From assembly GCA_029820565.1 (NCBI GenBank), contig JALGUR010000012.1, forward strand, positions 17,758 through 81,757: a stretch of DNA of 64,000 nucleotides. The letters are read 5' to 3'. Under the pieces are notes generated by a model. The model was not told the origin of the DNA, searched no databases, and was given only the letters and a program-made list of their open reading frames with translations. The number at the start of each line of letters is the position of its first letter. Position 1 is the stretch's first letter. Shown here piece after piece: positions 29,404 to 38,273 of this stretch. This DNA is from Candidatus Zipacnadia bacterium (GTDB lineage: Bacteria; Armatimonadota; Zipacnadia; Zipacnadales; Zipacnadaceae). Made by a program: the position numbers and the translations under genes.

Positions 29404-29495
29404 AATTGCCTCCTGCCGCACAAGTGCATTGAATCCCAATACGCGCACACAAGGGCTACTTCTGCGCCAGCCGCCTATCTTCCTTCTCGGCATTC

Positions 29496-29939
29496 TTACC
29501 GGAACCAGCCGGGAGTATAGGGCGCTGGGTTTCGCGAGGATGTACCGGAACTGGTGGGGTTGTGCGACATATTTGTGCGGGGCTGGTAGTAGCGGGCGCG
29601 GAGGTATTGGAGGGCCAGGGCAGCTTCGTTGTAGTAGCCCAGGTTGCCAACGTACCGGAAGGGATTGATGGTAGAGCCAGAACTGGTCAGGGTTTCGCCG
29701 AAGGCATAGAACCTATAAGTGTCAGTTATAGCCTCATTCCCGTCAGTTAGAGCCAGGGTCGAACCCAGGGCATCATGGTGATAGAAGCTGGTGGTGGTGC
29801 TGCGGCGCTGGCTGACCATATCACCATATATATCCGGCGTCTGGGTGTAAGTTACCTGGGTGTTGTTGCTGACATCGGTCTCCAGCAGTACATCCTGCCC
29901 GTCCCAGATGAAGTTGGTGGTACCTGCAGAGGTCACCAT
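29496..29939 (-). pseudogene. RHS/YD-repeat core fragment (orphan)
   Basis: FYHHDALGSTLALTDGNEAITDTYRFYAFGETL ... FRYVGNLGYYNEAALALQYLRARYYQPRT is the RHS-associated core; no upstream YD repeats. Confidence 0.75.
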
Positions 29940-29973
29940 TCCCCCATCTTATTCTATTAGATTATAGGCCGAT

Positions 29974-31077
29974 TCACCGCCGTCGCAGGAAGGCGGGGAT
30001 GTCTATATCGTCTTCGTCGTAGGTGGGCAGTTCTTCGGCAAAGGGTGATTCTTCGGATGGAGTTGGTTCAGGGGTTTCTTCTTCGGCTGCTGCTACGCGC
30101 CGGCGGGGACGAATGGGGCGGGGCTGGTCGAATCCGGTGGCCAACACGGTCAGGCGAATCTGGCCCTCCATCTGCTCGTCAATCACCGCGCCTAAGGTCA
30201 AGTCGGCCGGCTCGCCTTCGCCTTGGGCGGCTTCCTGGATTATTTCGGCGGCCTCGTGGACTTCCTTCAATGATAGGTCAGGCCCGCCGGTAATATTGAG
30301 CAGTATGGCGCTGGCCCCTTCAATAGTGCTCTCCAGCAGAGGGCTGGTGATGGCGCTGCGGGCCGCTTCAGCCGCCCGGTCGTCGCCGGAGGCTTCTCCA
30401 ATACTCATCATCGCCGTGCCAGCATTCTTCATCACCGTGCGCACGTCAGCGAAATCCAGGTTTATCAGACCAGGTATGACAATGACCTCGCTGATACCGC
30501 GCACGCCGTGATGCAGTATGGCATCGGCCAGACCGAAGGCCTCTTGGAGGGTAAGATTCTCATCAGTAAGTTGCAGGAGTTGGTCGTTGGGTATTACAAT
30601 CAGAGTGTCAACCTGCTCTTTAAGTCGTTTGATGCCTTCCTCAGCAATTTGCGCGCGCCGATGTCCTTCAACACTAAACGGCTTGGTTACTACTCCTACG
30701 GTTAAGGCATTCAATTCGCGGGAAATCTCAGCGATTATGGGGCTGGCTCCAGTGCCCGTTCCGCCACCCATACCACAAGTGATGAAAACCATATCCGAGT
30801 TATCCAGGGCCATCATCAACTCCTGGCGACTCTCCTCCGCGGCCTGCCGACCGATGTCCGGATTGCCACCGGAACCCAGACCTTGAGTGAGGTTCTCACC
30901 GATCTGCAATTTCTTGTCGGCGGCCGACAACTCCAGCACTTGCATGTCGGTGTTTATCGCCAAGTATTCCACACCCATCAGGCCGGCTTCAATCATCCGG
31001 TCTACCGCATTGGAGCCCCCGCCGCCGGCGCCTATTACTCGGATTTTGGCATAGTCTTCTACATTTGCCCTCAGCAT
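29974..31077 (-). CDS. ftsZ: Cell division protein FtsZ
   Basis: IRVIGAGGGGSNAVDRMI, CGMGGGTGTGASPIIAE, C-terminal peptide DDIDIPAFLRRR. Confidence 0.97.
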   Translation of the reverse strand: MLRANVEDYAKIRVIGAGGGGSNAVDRMIEAGLMGVEYLAINTDMQVLELSAADKKLQIGENLTQGLGSGGNPDIGRQAAEESRQELMMALDNSDMVFITCGMGGGTGTGASPIIAEISRELNALTVGVVTKPFSVEGHRRAQIAEEGIKRLKEQVDTLIVIPNDQLLQLTDENLTLQEAFGLADAILHHGVRGISEVIVIPGLINLDFADVRTVMKNAGTAMMSIGEASGDDRAAEAARSAITSPLLESTIEGASAILLNITGGPDLSLKEVHEAAEIIQEAAQGEGEPADLTLGAVIDEQMEGQIRLTVLATGFDQPRPIRPRRRVAAAEEETPEPTPSEESPFAEELPTYDEDDIDIPAFLRRR

Positions 31078-31217
31078 GATGAAGGATTCCTCCTTGGAAG
31101 CCTTTTCGACATCAGTGCTCAAAATCCTTCCTGATGTCGCTATTATATTCTGCCCGCTATCCGCTGTCAAACAGAGTACTACTGGCCAGTTTCGTCACTT
31201 TCGGCCTAATAGTTATT

Positions 31218-31886
31218 CTACTCTGTAGTATTCGCCTCCGCGGCCACTCCCACCTTCACCTGTGCCGGGCGCAGTACCCGTTGGTGGAGTTGGTAGCCTC
31301 GCCGCAGTTGCTCAATGACTTTTCCCTCCTGGGGGTCGCCGGCTACAACGGGCTGGCGCTGTACGGCCTCATGCCGGTCTGGGTTGAACTGCTCGCCAGC
31401 CGCCTCAATCGGCTTCAGGCCGAATTCGGCCAGAGTATCCATAAGTTGCTGATAAATCATTCGTACACCAGTAGTCAACTCGACCGCCGACTCCTCGGCT
31501 GGGGCCGACTGGAGAGCCAGTTGGAAGTGGTCTAACACTGGTAGTAGTTCGGTCAGCAGCGCCTCATTAGCATACTGCAGCTGTTGAGCCTGTTGCTGGG
31601 CGACGCGGCGCTGATAGTTTTTCAATTCAGCCACGGCCCGCAGGTGCAAATCATGCTCTCGGTCATATTCTTCCTGCAACTGGGCGACCTGCTCCTGCAG
31701 CTGCTCAATCGTCGGCTCAGTCTCGGCCGTCTCTTCGTCGCTGTTTACCTCCACTGCAGTCTCTTCTGCTGTCTCCTGTTTGGAGGTTTGTTCAGGGGAA
31801 TCAGATTCGTCACCTGCGGCGAGTCGCTCGGGTGCCTCGGTTTCCAGGGATAATTCGTCTCCGTCAGGCTTGCGACCTTCACTCAT
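31218..31886 (-). CDS. grpE: Nucleotide exchange factor GrpE
   Basis: ELKNYQRRVAQQQ ... LLPVLDHFQLAL ... GVRMIYQQLMDTLAEFGLKPIEAAGEQFNPDRHEAVQRQP. Confidence 0.93.
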   Translation of the reverse strand: MSEGRKPDGDELSLETEAPERLAAGDESDSPEQTSKQETAEETAVEVNSDEETAETEPTIEQLQEQVAQLQEEYDREHDLHLRAVAELKNYQRRVAQQQAQQLQYANEALLTELLPVLDHFQLALQSAPAEESAVELTTGVRMIYQQLMDTLAEFGLKPIEAAGEQFNPDRHEAVQRQPVVAGDPQEGKVIEQLRRGYQLHQRVLRPAQVKVGVAAEANTTE

Positions 31887-32005
31887 TCACGTCAACCTCC
31901 GAAGTATAGACCTCTTCTGATGCTATCTGATGCACCGGGCGACACCAGCCCCCGACGGCAGGCCTGTGCCACTGGTAAATCTCCAAAGTCAAGCCTGAAT
32001 TGTAC

Positions 32006-33046
32006 TCAGGCCTGTTGACTTAGAACCTGGTCGGCGTGGTCGGCCACATAGGCCACGGCCGACATTATCTGGCCATAGGGCATGCGCATTGGCCCTAACA
32101 CCCCGACCGTACCGCTTGGGTTATCATCGGGCGGTGGACTCCCGAACCGCTTGGCTACCAGACTGCAATCGGCTAACGCCGGGTCAGCGTGTTCGGAGCC
32201 GATAAGCACAGTTACCTGTGAGGTCTGACCTATTGCGTGCAGCAGGCGCTGCACTGCCGCTTCTTCATTCAGTGTCTGTATTATGCCGCGCAGCCGCTCT
32301 TGCTTTTGAAACTCGGGGTAGTTAAGAATATAAGCTGTCCCCTCCACATATACCCGGCTGTGCCAGCCACTGGTCAGACTCGCCGCTATGGACCGTAACA
32401 CGGAGACGGGCACCGGTGCGTCGTCTCGCTCGCACAGTGTCAGTAAGGGGCCAGTCTCGGTAACCTTAGTTCCCCTCAGTCGCTCATCCAGCACCTGGTC
32501 CAATCGGCGAATCTGCTGCGCTGTCATCGGTTGGCTTGACTTTATCACCACTTCCTGGCTGGAGCCATCAGAGCACTCATAACTGATGCGAATGGCCCGA
32601 GCACTTATCGGGGTGGTGTGCACCTCGGTGAAATGAGGTTGACTATGGGTATGTTCCATCGTCAAAGCCGGTCGCTGAGTAAGTTGAGCCAGGATTCTGG
32701 TAGTAGTGCGCATAACCGTGTCTACATCCGGGCGCATATGCCGATATTGGCTGCGTACCCAACCCACTTGGGGCATCGGTGGCAAGGGAGCACTTGTCAG
32801 TGTGTTGATATGAAAGCGATACGCCTTTTCCTCGGGCAGTCGGCCGGCCGAGGTATGGGGCTGACTGAGATAGCCCTGGTCAGTGAGTTGGGCCATTTCA
32901 TTGCGAATAGTAGCCGTACTCACCGGCAACCGGTGTTTCTCCTGGACGGCTTTGGAGGCCACTGGCTGTCCTGTCGCCACATACTCCCGAACGATAGCCG
33001 ACAGCACTTGCTGCTGCCGAGGAGTCAACTCTTCGGTCGTAGTCAT
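32006..33046 (-). CDS. hrcA: Heat-inducible transcription repressor HrcA
   Basis: LTPRQQQVLSAIVREYVATGQPVASKAV ... STATIRNEMAQLTDQGYLSQPHTSAGRLPEEKAYRFHIN; C-terminal GVLGPMRMPYGQIMSAVAYVAD. Confidence 0.95.
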   Translation of the reverse strand: MTTTEELTPRQQQVLSAIVREYVATGQPVASKAVQEKHRLPVSTATIRNEMAQLTDQGYLSQPHTSAGRLPEEKAYRFHINTLTSAPLPPMPQVGWVRSQYRHMRPDVDTVMRTTTRILAQLTQRPALTMEHTHSQPHFTEVHTTPISARAIRISYECSDGSSQEVVIKSSQPMTAQQIRRLDQVLDERLRGTKVTETGPLLTLCERDDAPVPVSVLRSIAASLTSGWHSRVYVEGTAYILNYPEFQKQERLRGIIQTLNEEAAVQRLLHAIGQTSQVTVLIGSEHADPALADCSLVAKRFGSPPPDDNPSGTVGVLGPMRMPYGQIMSAVAYVADHADQVLSQQA

Positions 33047-33093
33047 CGGACCCTACTCCTTAGGCACCTCTATCACCCACCTACCATTTATTC

Positions 33094-33124
33094 TGACAAT
33101 ACCACCATCCGCTGGTATTGTCAA
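33094..33124 (-). promoter_or_regulatory. hrcA-grpE promoter with superimposed perfect inverted repeat
   Basis: Minus strand TTGACA-N17-TATTGT; TGACAATACCA-N8-TGGTATTGTCA is an 11-bp perfect inverted repeat. Confidence 0.65.
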
Positions 33125-33199
33125 GAGTGCCCAACGCCGCGCAGCAGCGGCCCAGGAAGGATAACACATAACCAGGTGGAAATTGTAAAGTTACAGAGT

Positions 33200-33499
33200 A
33201 TGACTATCAAGCAGTTTCAACAGTTGATTGAGTGCATATACTACGACAAGGACAGTGGGCGGGGCTTGGCGGCCACATTTATGTGGTTCACCGAGGAGGT
33301 CGGCGAATTATCTCGCGCACTAAAGAAGGCAGATAGAAAGCACATGGCTGAAGAATTCAGTGATGTGTTAGCGTGGCTATGCACGATGGCCTCCATCGCT
33401 GGCGTAGACCTCCAGGAGGCGGCGGTCAGCAAGTATGCCCAGGGTTGTCCCAAGTGTCATCAGACGCCGTGTATCTGTCCGGAACCCGGTGAGCATTAA
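33200..33499 (+). CDS. MazG-like nucleotide pyrophosphohydrolase
   Basis: FMWFTEEVGELSRALKKADRKHMAEEFSDVLAWLCTMASIAGVDLQEA; Cys-rich tail CPKCHQTPCIC. Confidence 0.88.
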   Translation: MTIKQFQQLIECIYYDKDSGRGLAATFMWFTEEVGELSRALKKADRKHMAEEFSDVLAWLCTMASIAGVDLQEAAVSKYAQGCPKCHQTPCICPEPGEH

Positions 33500-33631
33500 C
33501 CCGGCTCGTTGCCGCCTAACCTAACTGCCCTCAATATCCTTGCTTACTGCCGTCAGGTCAAGAAGGTATGCAGCCAGGAATTGTTCAATATCATTGTAGG
33601 TAGGTGTCGCCTAAACTGGGAGGTGGATTGA

Positions 33632-34285
33632 ATGAAAAAGACAGTTTGCTTGGTCAGTGCTGCATTGCTGGTGGGCCTGACTGTGGGAGCCTGCCGCACA
33701 TCTGAGCCGCCTGCGTCCCCGACCCCGCCGCCTGCGCCTACCCCGCCACCGGCTGTGTCAACTGAGGAATCCTTGGAGGGCAAGGCGGTGCTAATGGTGG
33801 TAGCGCCCGAGAACTTCCGCGACGAGGAATTGGCCCAACCCCAGCGGGTTCTCGCCGAGGCGGGCGTGAAGGTTACGGTTGCGTCGTTGCGCAAAGGTAC
33901 GGCTGCGGGAGCCGGTGGCCTGACGGTAGAGGCAGAACTTACGCCTGAGGAAGTTGTGGTGGACGATTATGACGCTGTGGCCTTCATAGGCGGGCCGGGT
34001 ATGATTCAGTATTTAGATAACCAGAAACTCATTAACCTGGCTAAGAGATTCCATCAGGCTGAAAAGGTGATAGCGGCTATCTGTGTGGCGCCGGTGATTC
34101 TGGCCAACACGGGGCTACTGGCAGAGAAGCCGGCCACGGTCTGGTCAGGCAAGCGGGCTGCGCTGGAGGCGAAAGGCGCTGTGTACAAACATGAGCCAGT
34201 AGTCGTCACCGACAAAGTGATTACAGCCAACGGGCCAGCGGCAGCGGAGAAATTCGGCCAGGCAATTGTAAAGGCCCTGCAGTAG
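33632..34285 (+). CDS. DJ-1/PfpI family lipoprotein
   Basis: Lipobox VGLTVGAC; VLMVVAPENFRDEELAQPQRVLAEAG ... YDAVAFIGGPGMIQYL ... VIAAICVAPVILANTGLL. Confidence 0.88.
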   Translation: MKKTVCLVSAALLVGLTVGACRTSEPPASPTPPPAPTPPPAVSTEESLEGKAVLMVVAPENFRDEELAQPQRVLAEAGVKVTVASLRKGTAAGAGGLTVEAELTPEEVVVDDYDAVAFIGGPGMIQYLDNQKLINLAKRFHQAEKVIAAICVAPVILANTGLLAEKPATVWSGKRAALEAKGAVYKHEPVVVTDKVITANGPAAAEKFGQAIVKALQ

Positions 34286-34298
34286 TTTTAGCAGTTAT

Positions 34299-36230
34299 GT
34301 GTGGTGTCAGCAATTGATGAGCACATCACAGAGAGGTATCCTACTGATTGTCCTACTGGCGGGTCTGGGTGCTGCCGCCTATGTAGGGGTACTTCGCATC
34401 TTTGGTGAGCAGGCCAATTATACGGTAGCGGTGGCCGTTGACTATGATGACGTACGCCGCGCGGCCAGCCTGGTGGGCAAAACTCCTCAGGCTCTCCTAA
34501 CTGACCTGAAAGCCGCCGGGGCGACCCACGTTGCCATCACCGAGGTAACCCTGGGAGAACTGGCTGAGACCAATAAACTACTGAGCGCGACCCCGGCGAG
34601 AATTATTCCCGTTATCTCACTGTCGGCCCAGGCTCGTCAGCGGGTCATCCACCAAGTAGAGGCGAAATTGCCCCCGCTGTCGGCGGAGAGTTACCGCCGC
34701 TACGGCCAGCTGCGTGACATTTCGCCCCGCCTGCGTGACTTGGGCGTCGGCTATGATGAGGGCGTCGAGGTCGCCCAGGCTGCTGGTTTGAAAATCATTG
34801 CTCGGCCAAGGCCGGATTTTGTCAGCACCGCACAAGCAGTGGACGCCTCAATCAATGCGGCCAAGGAGATTGGCGCGGAGGCAGTGGTGTTTGCCGGTAC
34901 TCGGGTGTTGGGCTACAAAAGTCTGCTGGAGTATGTGGCGGACAAACTACAAGCCAAGCGGCTGCAATTTGGCCTTATTGAACTGGCTGCTCAGGATGGC
35001 GAGCACGCTCTGGCCCGTCATCTGGATTATGAATTCGTTCGGGTGCACAGCATCAGTGAGCAGGAACTGGTCGGAATGAGCCCGCAACGAGCCGTTGACC
35101 GCCTCAGCCTGGCGGTTAGAGAACGCAAGGTGCGCTTATGCTATCTGCATCTGTTCTTCACTCACGGGGATCCGGTTGCTACCAATGCCGACTATCTCCA
35201 GAGCCTGACTCGCCGCCTACGGGCCGACGGCTTTACACCAGGCAGCCCGCGCCCCTTTGCAGTGGTTACCACTCCCGACTGGGCCTTGGCAGTGATATTT
35301 GCTGCCCTCGGCGCCGCCTTGATGTGGCTGATTCAACCCATTATAGGCTTATCCGGCCGAGCCTTTTGGCTTATTACTGCTCTACTATTTGCCCTCGGCG
35401 CCGTTGGAGGACTAATCGCCGGGGATATAGCCCGTCCACTCGCTGCCCTCCTGGCCGCCCTCATATTTCCCATTTGGGCGCTGCTGACCACTCGCTTTCG
35501 TGAACGGCCGGCCGCGCGGCCAGTCCTGGCTGGTGTCGGTACCTTCCTGCGAATTTCAGTTATCACCGCTGCCGGTGGACTCTTGGTAGCCGGCTGCCTG
35601 ACCGAGACCTCCTATTTAGTGAAGATACAGCAGTTCCGAGGGGTGAAGTTGGCCGAACTGTTCCCACTGCTTGTAATCGCCGCAATTCTCGCCGCGCGGT
35701 CAATGCCCCACTACTGGGAAGTGCGCACGGAATTGGGCGAAGACAGCCGAGAAGAGCCGGCCCTACGGGCGGGGCTGGGGCAGGCCTTCAGTTGTGTGGT
35801 ACGCTACTGGCATGCGCTGGTAGTTATCTTGGCCTTGGCGATCGTGGCTATATTGCTGCTGCGTTCCGGTAATGAACCGGGTCTGGGCATATCAGGTGTG
35901 GAAATGAAGGTACGGGCCTTGCTGGACCAAGTGCTCGTAGTCAGACCGCGCAGTAAGGAAGTTTTCTTTGCTCACCCGCTTATGATGGTGTCTCTGATAC
36001 TACTGGCCTATGGAGCGCGCCGCGGATTGTGGGTTGGTCTGACCGCGGGGGCTATTGGCCAGGTCTCGCTAATGAATACCTTCTGCCACTTGCATACGCC
36101 ACTGCTGGTCTCGTTGCTTCGTGTGGCAAATGGTCTGTGGCTTGGAATAGTCGGCGGATTGGTTTTGTGGGTGATTGTGCAGGGAATAGGCAAGATGAAT
36201 CGGCAGATGCCACCTGGGTCACGGGAGTGA
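34299..36230 (+). CDS. DUF5693-like polytopic membrane protein
   Basis: Large periplasmic N-terminal domain plus multiple TM helices, directly upstream of csaB. Confidence 0.7.
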   Translation: MWCQQLMSTSQRGILLIVLLAGLGAAAYVGVLRIFGEQANYTVAVAVDYDDVRRAASLVGKTPQALLTDLKAAGATHVAITEVTLGELAETNKLLSATPARIIPVISLSAQARQRVIHQVEAKLPPLSAESYRRYGQLRDISPRLRDLGVGYDEGVEVAQAAGLKIIARPRPDFVSTAQAVDASINAAKEIGAEAVVFAGTRVLGYKSLLEYVADKLQAKRLQFGLIELAAQDGEHALARHLDYEFVRVHSISEQELVGMSPQRAVDRLSLAVRERKVRLCYLHLFFTHGDPVATNADYLQSLTRRLRADGFTPGSPRPFAVVTTPDWALAVIFAALGAALMWLIQPIIGLSGRAFWLITALLFALGAVGGLIAGDIARPLAALLAALIFPIWALLTTRFRERPAARPVLAGVGTFLRISVITAAGGLLVAGCLTETSYLVKIQQFRGVKLAELFPLLVIAAILAARSMPHYWEVRTELGEDSREEPALRAGLGQAFSCVVRYWHALVVILALAIVAILLLRSGNEPGLGISGVEMKVRALLDQVLVVRPRSKEVFFAHPLMMVSLILLAYGARRGLWVGLTAGAIGQVSLMNTFCHLHTPLLVSLLRVANGLWLGIVGGLVLWVIVQGIGKMNRQMPPGSRE

Positions 36231-36233
36231 GCG

Positions 36234-37355
36234 ATGCGGCTGGTGATTTCAGGCTACTATGGCTTTGGCAATGTCGGTGATGAGGCGATTCTGGCCGCGA
36301 TACTTGATAGGGTACAGGTGCGATTACCGGACGCTGAGATAGTCGTATTGTCTGGGAATCCGCAACATACCACGGCCCAGTACACTGTCCGTGCGGTGCA
36401 GCGATGGTCTCTGAGGGATGTGTGGCGACAGTTGCGCGCGGCTGACCTGCTCATATCGGGCGGGGGGGGACTAATTCAAGACAGCACCAGCGCACTGTCG
36501 CCACTGTATTATCTGGGCGTGCTCGCCTTGGCGCGGCGGGCGGGCACACCCTCTATGATATTTGCCCAAGGTTTGGGGCCACTGCGCCGGCGGCTGATCC
36601 GTCGCTTGACAGCCTCTGCTTTCCGCAGCGCTGCTGCCATAACCTTGCGTGATGAGCAGTCAGTCCGGTTTCTGGAAGATGAGTTAGGAGTAACCAGCCC
36701 GCCGGCCCAGGTTACGGCGGATCCGGCTATGCTCTTAGCGCCGTGCCCGACGGAACGCACTGAGCATCTCCTGAGAAACTGCGGACTATCTATGCACGCA
36801 CCAGTCGTCGGCCTAAGCCTGCGAGGTGGGTTAGAGGAAGGGCTGGTGGAGACGGTTGTGCCACTCATTGGCCACTTGCGCCGAGCACTTAATGCCCAGG
36901 TATTGCTTATTCCCTTTCAACCCTCCGAAGATGCACCTGTGGCCTGCCAATTGGCCACTGCCTCGGGCGGCGCGGCTGTGCTGCACGGCGTTACCGACCC
37001 CCGTGAAATCCTCGGCGTTATATCTTCTCTGGACCTGCTAATCTCTATGCGGCTGCACGGGCTGATTCTTGCTGCAGCGTCTGCCGTGCCAGCGCTGGGA
37101 ATATCCTATGATCCCAAGGTGGCTCGCTTTGCCCGCACTGCCGATCAACCGACAGTGAATCTGGACGAATTATCCACGGAGTGCCTCATACAAGAGGTTG
37201 ACGACCTGTGGGCTACTCGTCAGCAGCGTGCTGCTGAACGCCAGCAGGTGGCCACCCGGCTGGCAGACGCCGCCCAGCGCAACTTTGATGTCCTGACTGC
37301 ACTCGCTGAGGCCTTGTCTGGTAGCGCCCTGCGTTCTAACAGTAGCGGGAGTTAA
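36234..37355 (+). CDS. csaB: Polysaccharide pyruvyl transferase CsaB
   Basis: LVISGYYGFGNVGDEAILAAIL, ISGGGGLIQDSTSALSPLYYL, ISMRLHGLILAAASAVPALGISYDPKVARF. Confidence 0.92.
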   Translation: MRLVISGYYGFGNVGDEAILAAILDRVQVRLPDAEIVVLSGNPQHTTAQYTVRAVQRWSLRDVWRQLRAADLLISGGGGLIQDSTSALSPLYYLGVLALARRAGTPSMIFAQGLGPLRRRLIRRLTASAFRSAAAITLRDEQSVRFLEDELGVTSPPAQVTADPAMLLAPCPTERTEHLLRNCGLSMHAPVVGLSLRGGLEEGLVETVVPLIGHLRRALNAQVLLIPFQPSEDAPVACQLATASGGAAVLHGVTDPREILGVISSLDLLISMRLHGLILAAASAVPALGISYDPKVARFARTADQPTVNLDELSTECLIQEVDDLWATRQQRAAERQQVATRLADAAQRNFDVLTALAEALSGSALRSNSSGS

Positions 37356-37879
37356 CTTGCGGCGGCTGAAGGGGTAGCGGCAGTTTGCTGTTGCCAGTAC
37401 GCCTTCTGGTACTCGTAGACCCACAGATGATGATGATAAACCAGGGTGCGGGCCCACAGAACATTGACCGCTACCACAGCGCCTCCAATAGGGGGAAACA
37501 GCCAGAAGTATCCGATTAGATAACCGACCGCGGCCATCGCGAACCACGGAATTGTGGTGATAACGCCAACTTCGGGGCTACTCAGGACGGTCGGCACATC
37601 TGCCCCTCGCTGTACTCGGGCTAATCGGTCACGCAAGAATGCAATCTGGCAGCCAGCCACGGGCAGCCCCAAACCTATGCCGATTAGGATAGTGAATAAC
37701 AAGCCCGCCCCACCCCAGGAAATGGCAATCAGCATCCCCGAAGTCCGCAGCATTAGCAGCGGCGAATCAGGAGTGAAATAAGGCAGAAACATTACTAAAT
37801 GAGTGTCTAACACTAAGGGCACCAGCAAGTATGCCGCTAGTTTGAAGGCTGGATGTTCATATATCCCCGGCTTGTTCAC
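37352..37879 (-). CDS. Hypothetical membrane protein
   Basis: Hydrophobic segments; no family recognised. Confidence 0.55.
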   Translation of the reverse strand: MNKPGIYEHPAFKLAAYLLVPLVLDTHLVMFLPYFTPDSPLLMLRTSGMLIAISWGGAGLLFTILIGIGLGLPVAGCQIAFLRDRLARVQRGADVPTVLSSPEVGVITTIPWFAMAAVGYLIGYFWLFPPIGGAVVAVNVLWARTLVYHHHLWVYEYQKAYWQQQTAATPSAAAS

Positions 37880-37969
37880 GATTGCGGTTCCTCGCCGGAT
37901 GACTCTTCTTCCGCCGTTGTCTCTCTGTGCCTGCTGGACCGTAGGTCCTAATAATGCCCATCCCCGTTT

Positions 37970-38200
37970 TTAGAATGGGGGAGCGGGAGGCCCACCGTTG
38001 GATGGTGGTGAAGGCTGGGGCGGCGAAGGTGGTGATGGGTACTCTCCACCTCCCGGGTCTGGGGACGGCTCATATGCGCCCCCGGGTCGCTCCTGGGCTC
38101 CCGGATCATCCTGCAATATGCCAGGTCCGGCGCTGCCTCCACAGCCGATCAGGTATACTACCAACATAATTGCGATTATAACTACTACATATTGTCTCAT
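37970..38200 (-). CDS. Small Pro/Gly/Ser-rich lipoprotein
   Basis: MRQYVVVIIAIMLVVYLIGCGGSAGPG (lipobox LIGC), then low-complexity PPSPPQPSPPSNGGPPAPPF. Confidence 0.5.
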   Translation of the reverse strand: MRQYVVVIIAIMLVVYLIGCGGSAGPGILQDDPGAQERPGGAYEPSPDPGGGEYPSPPSPPQPSPPSNGGPPAPPF

Positions 38201-38273
38201 AATCTATTCAACCTCCTGGTGCTCCGATAGATGTCTTTGCCTGAATCAAGAACAATCCATCTCTATTATATCA

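Noticed and set aside
33120-33131. CIRCE element upstream of hrcA
   Set aside because: Only one half-site-like GGCACTC is present; the second arm of TTAGCACTC-N9-GAGTGCTAA is missing.
32618-33199. N-terminal part of the 293-aa plus-strand ORF 32618..33499
   Set aside because: Antisense to hrcA and its promoter; the MazG-like protein starts at ATG 33200.
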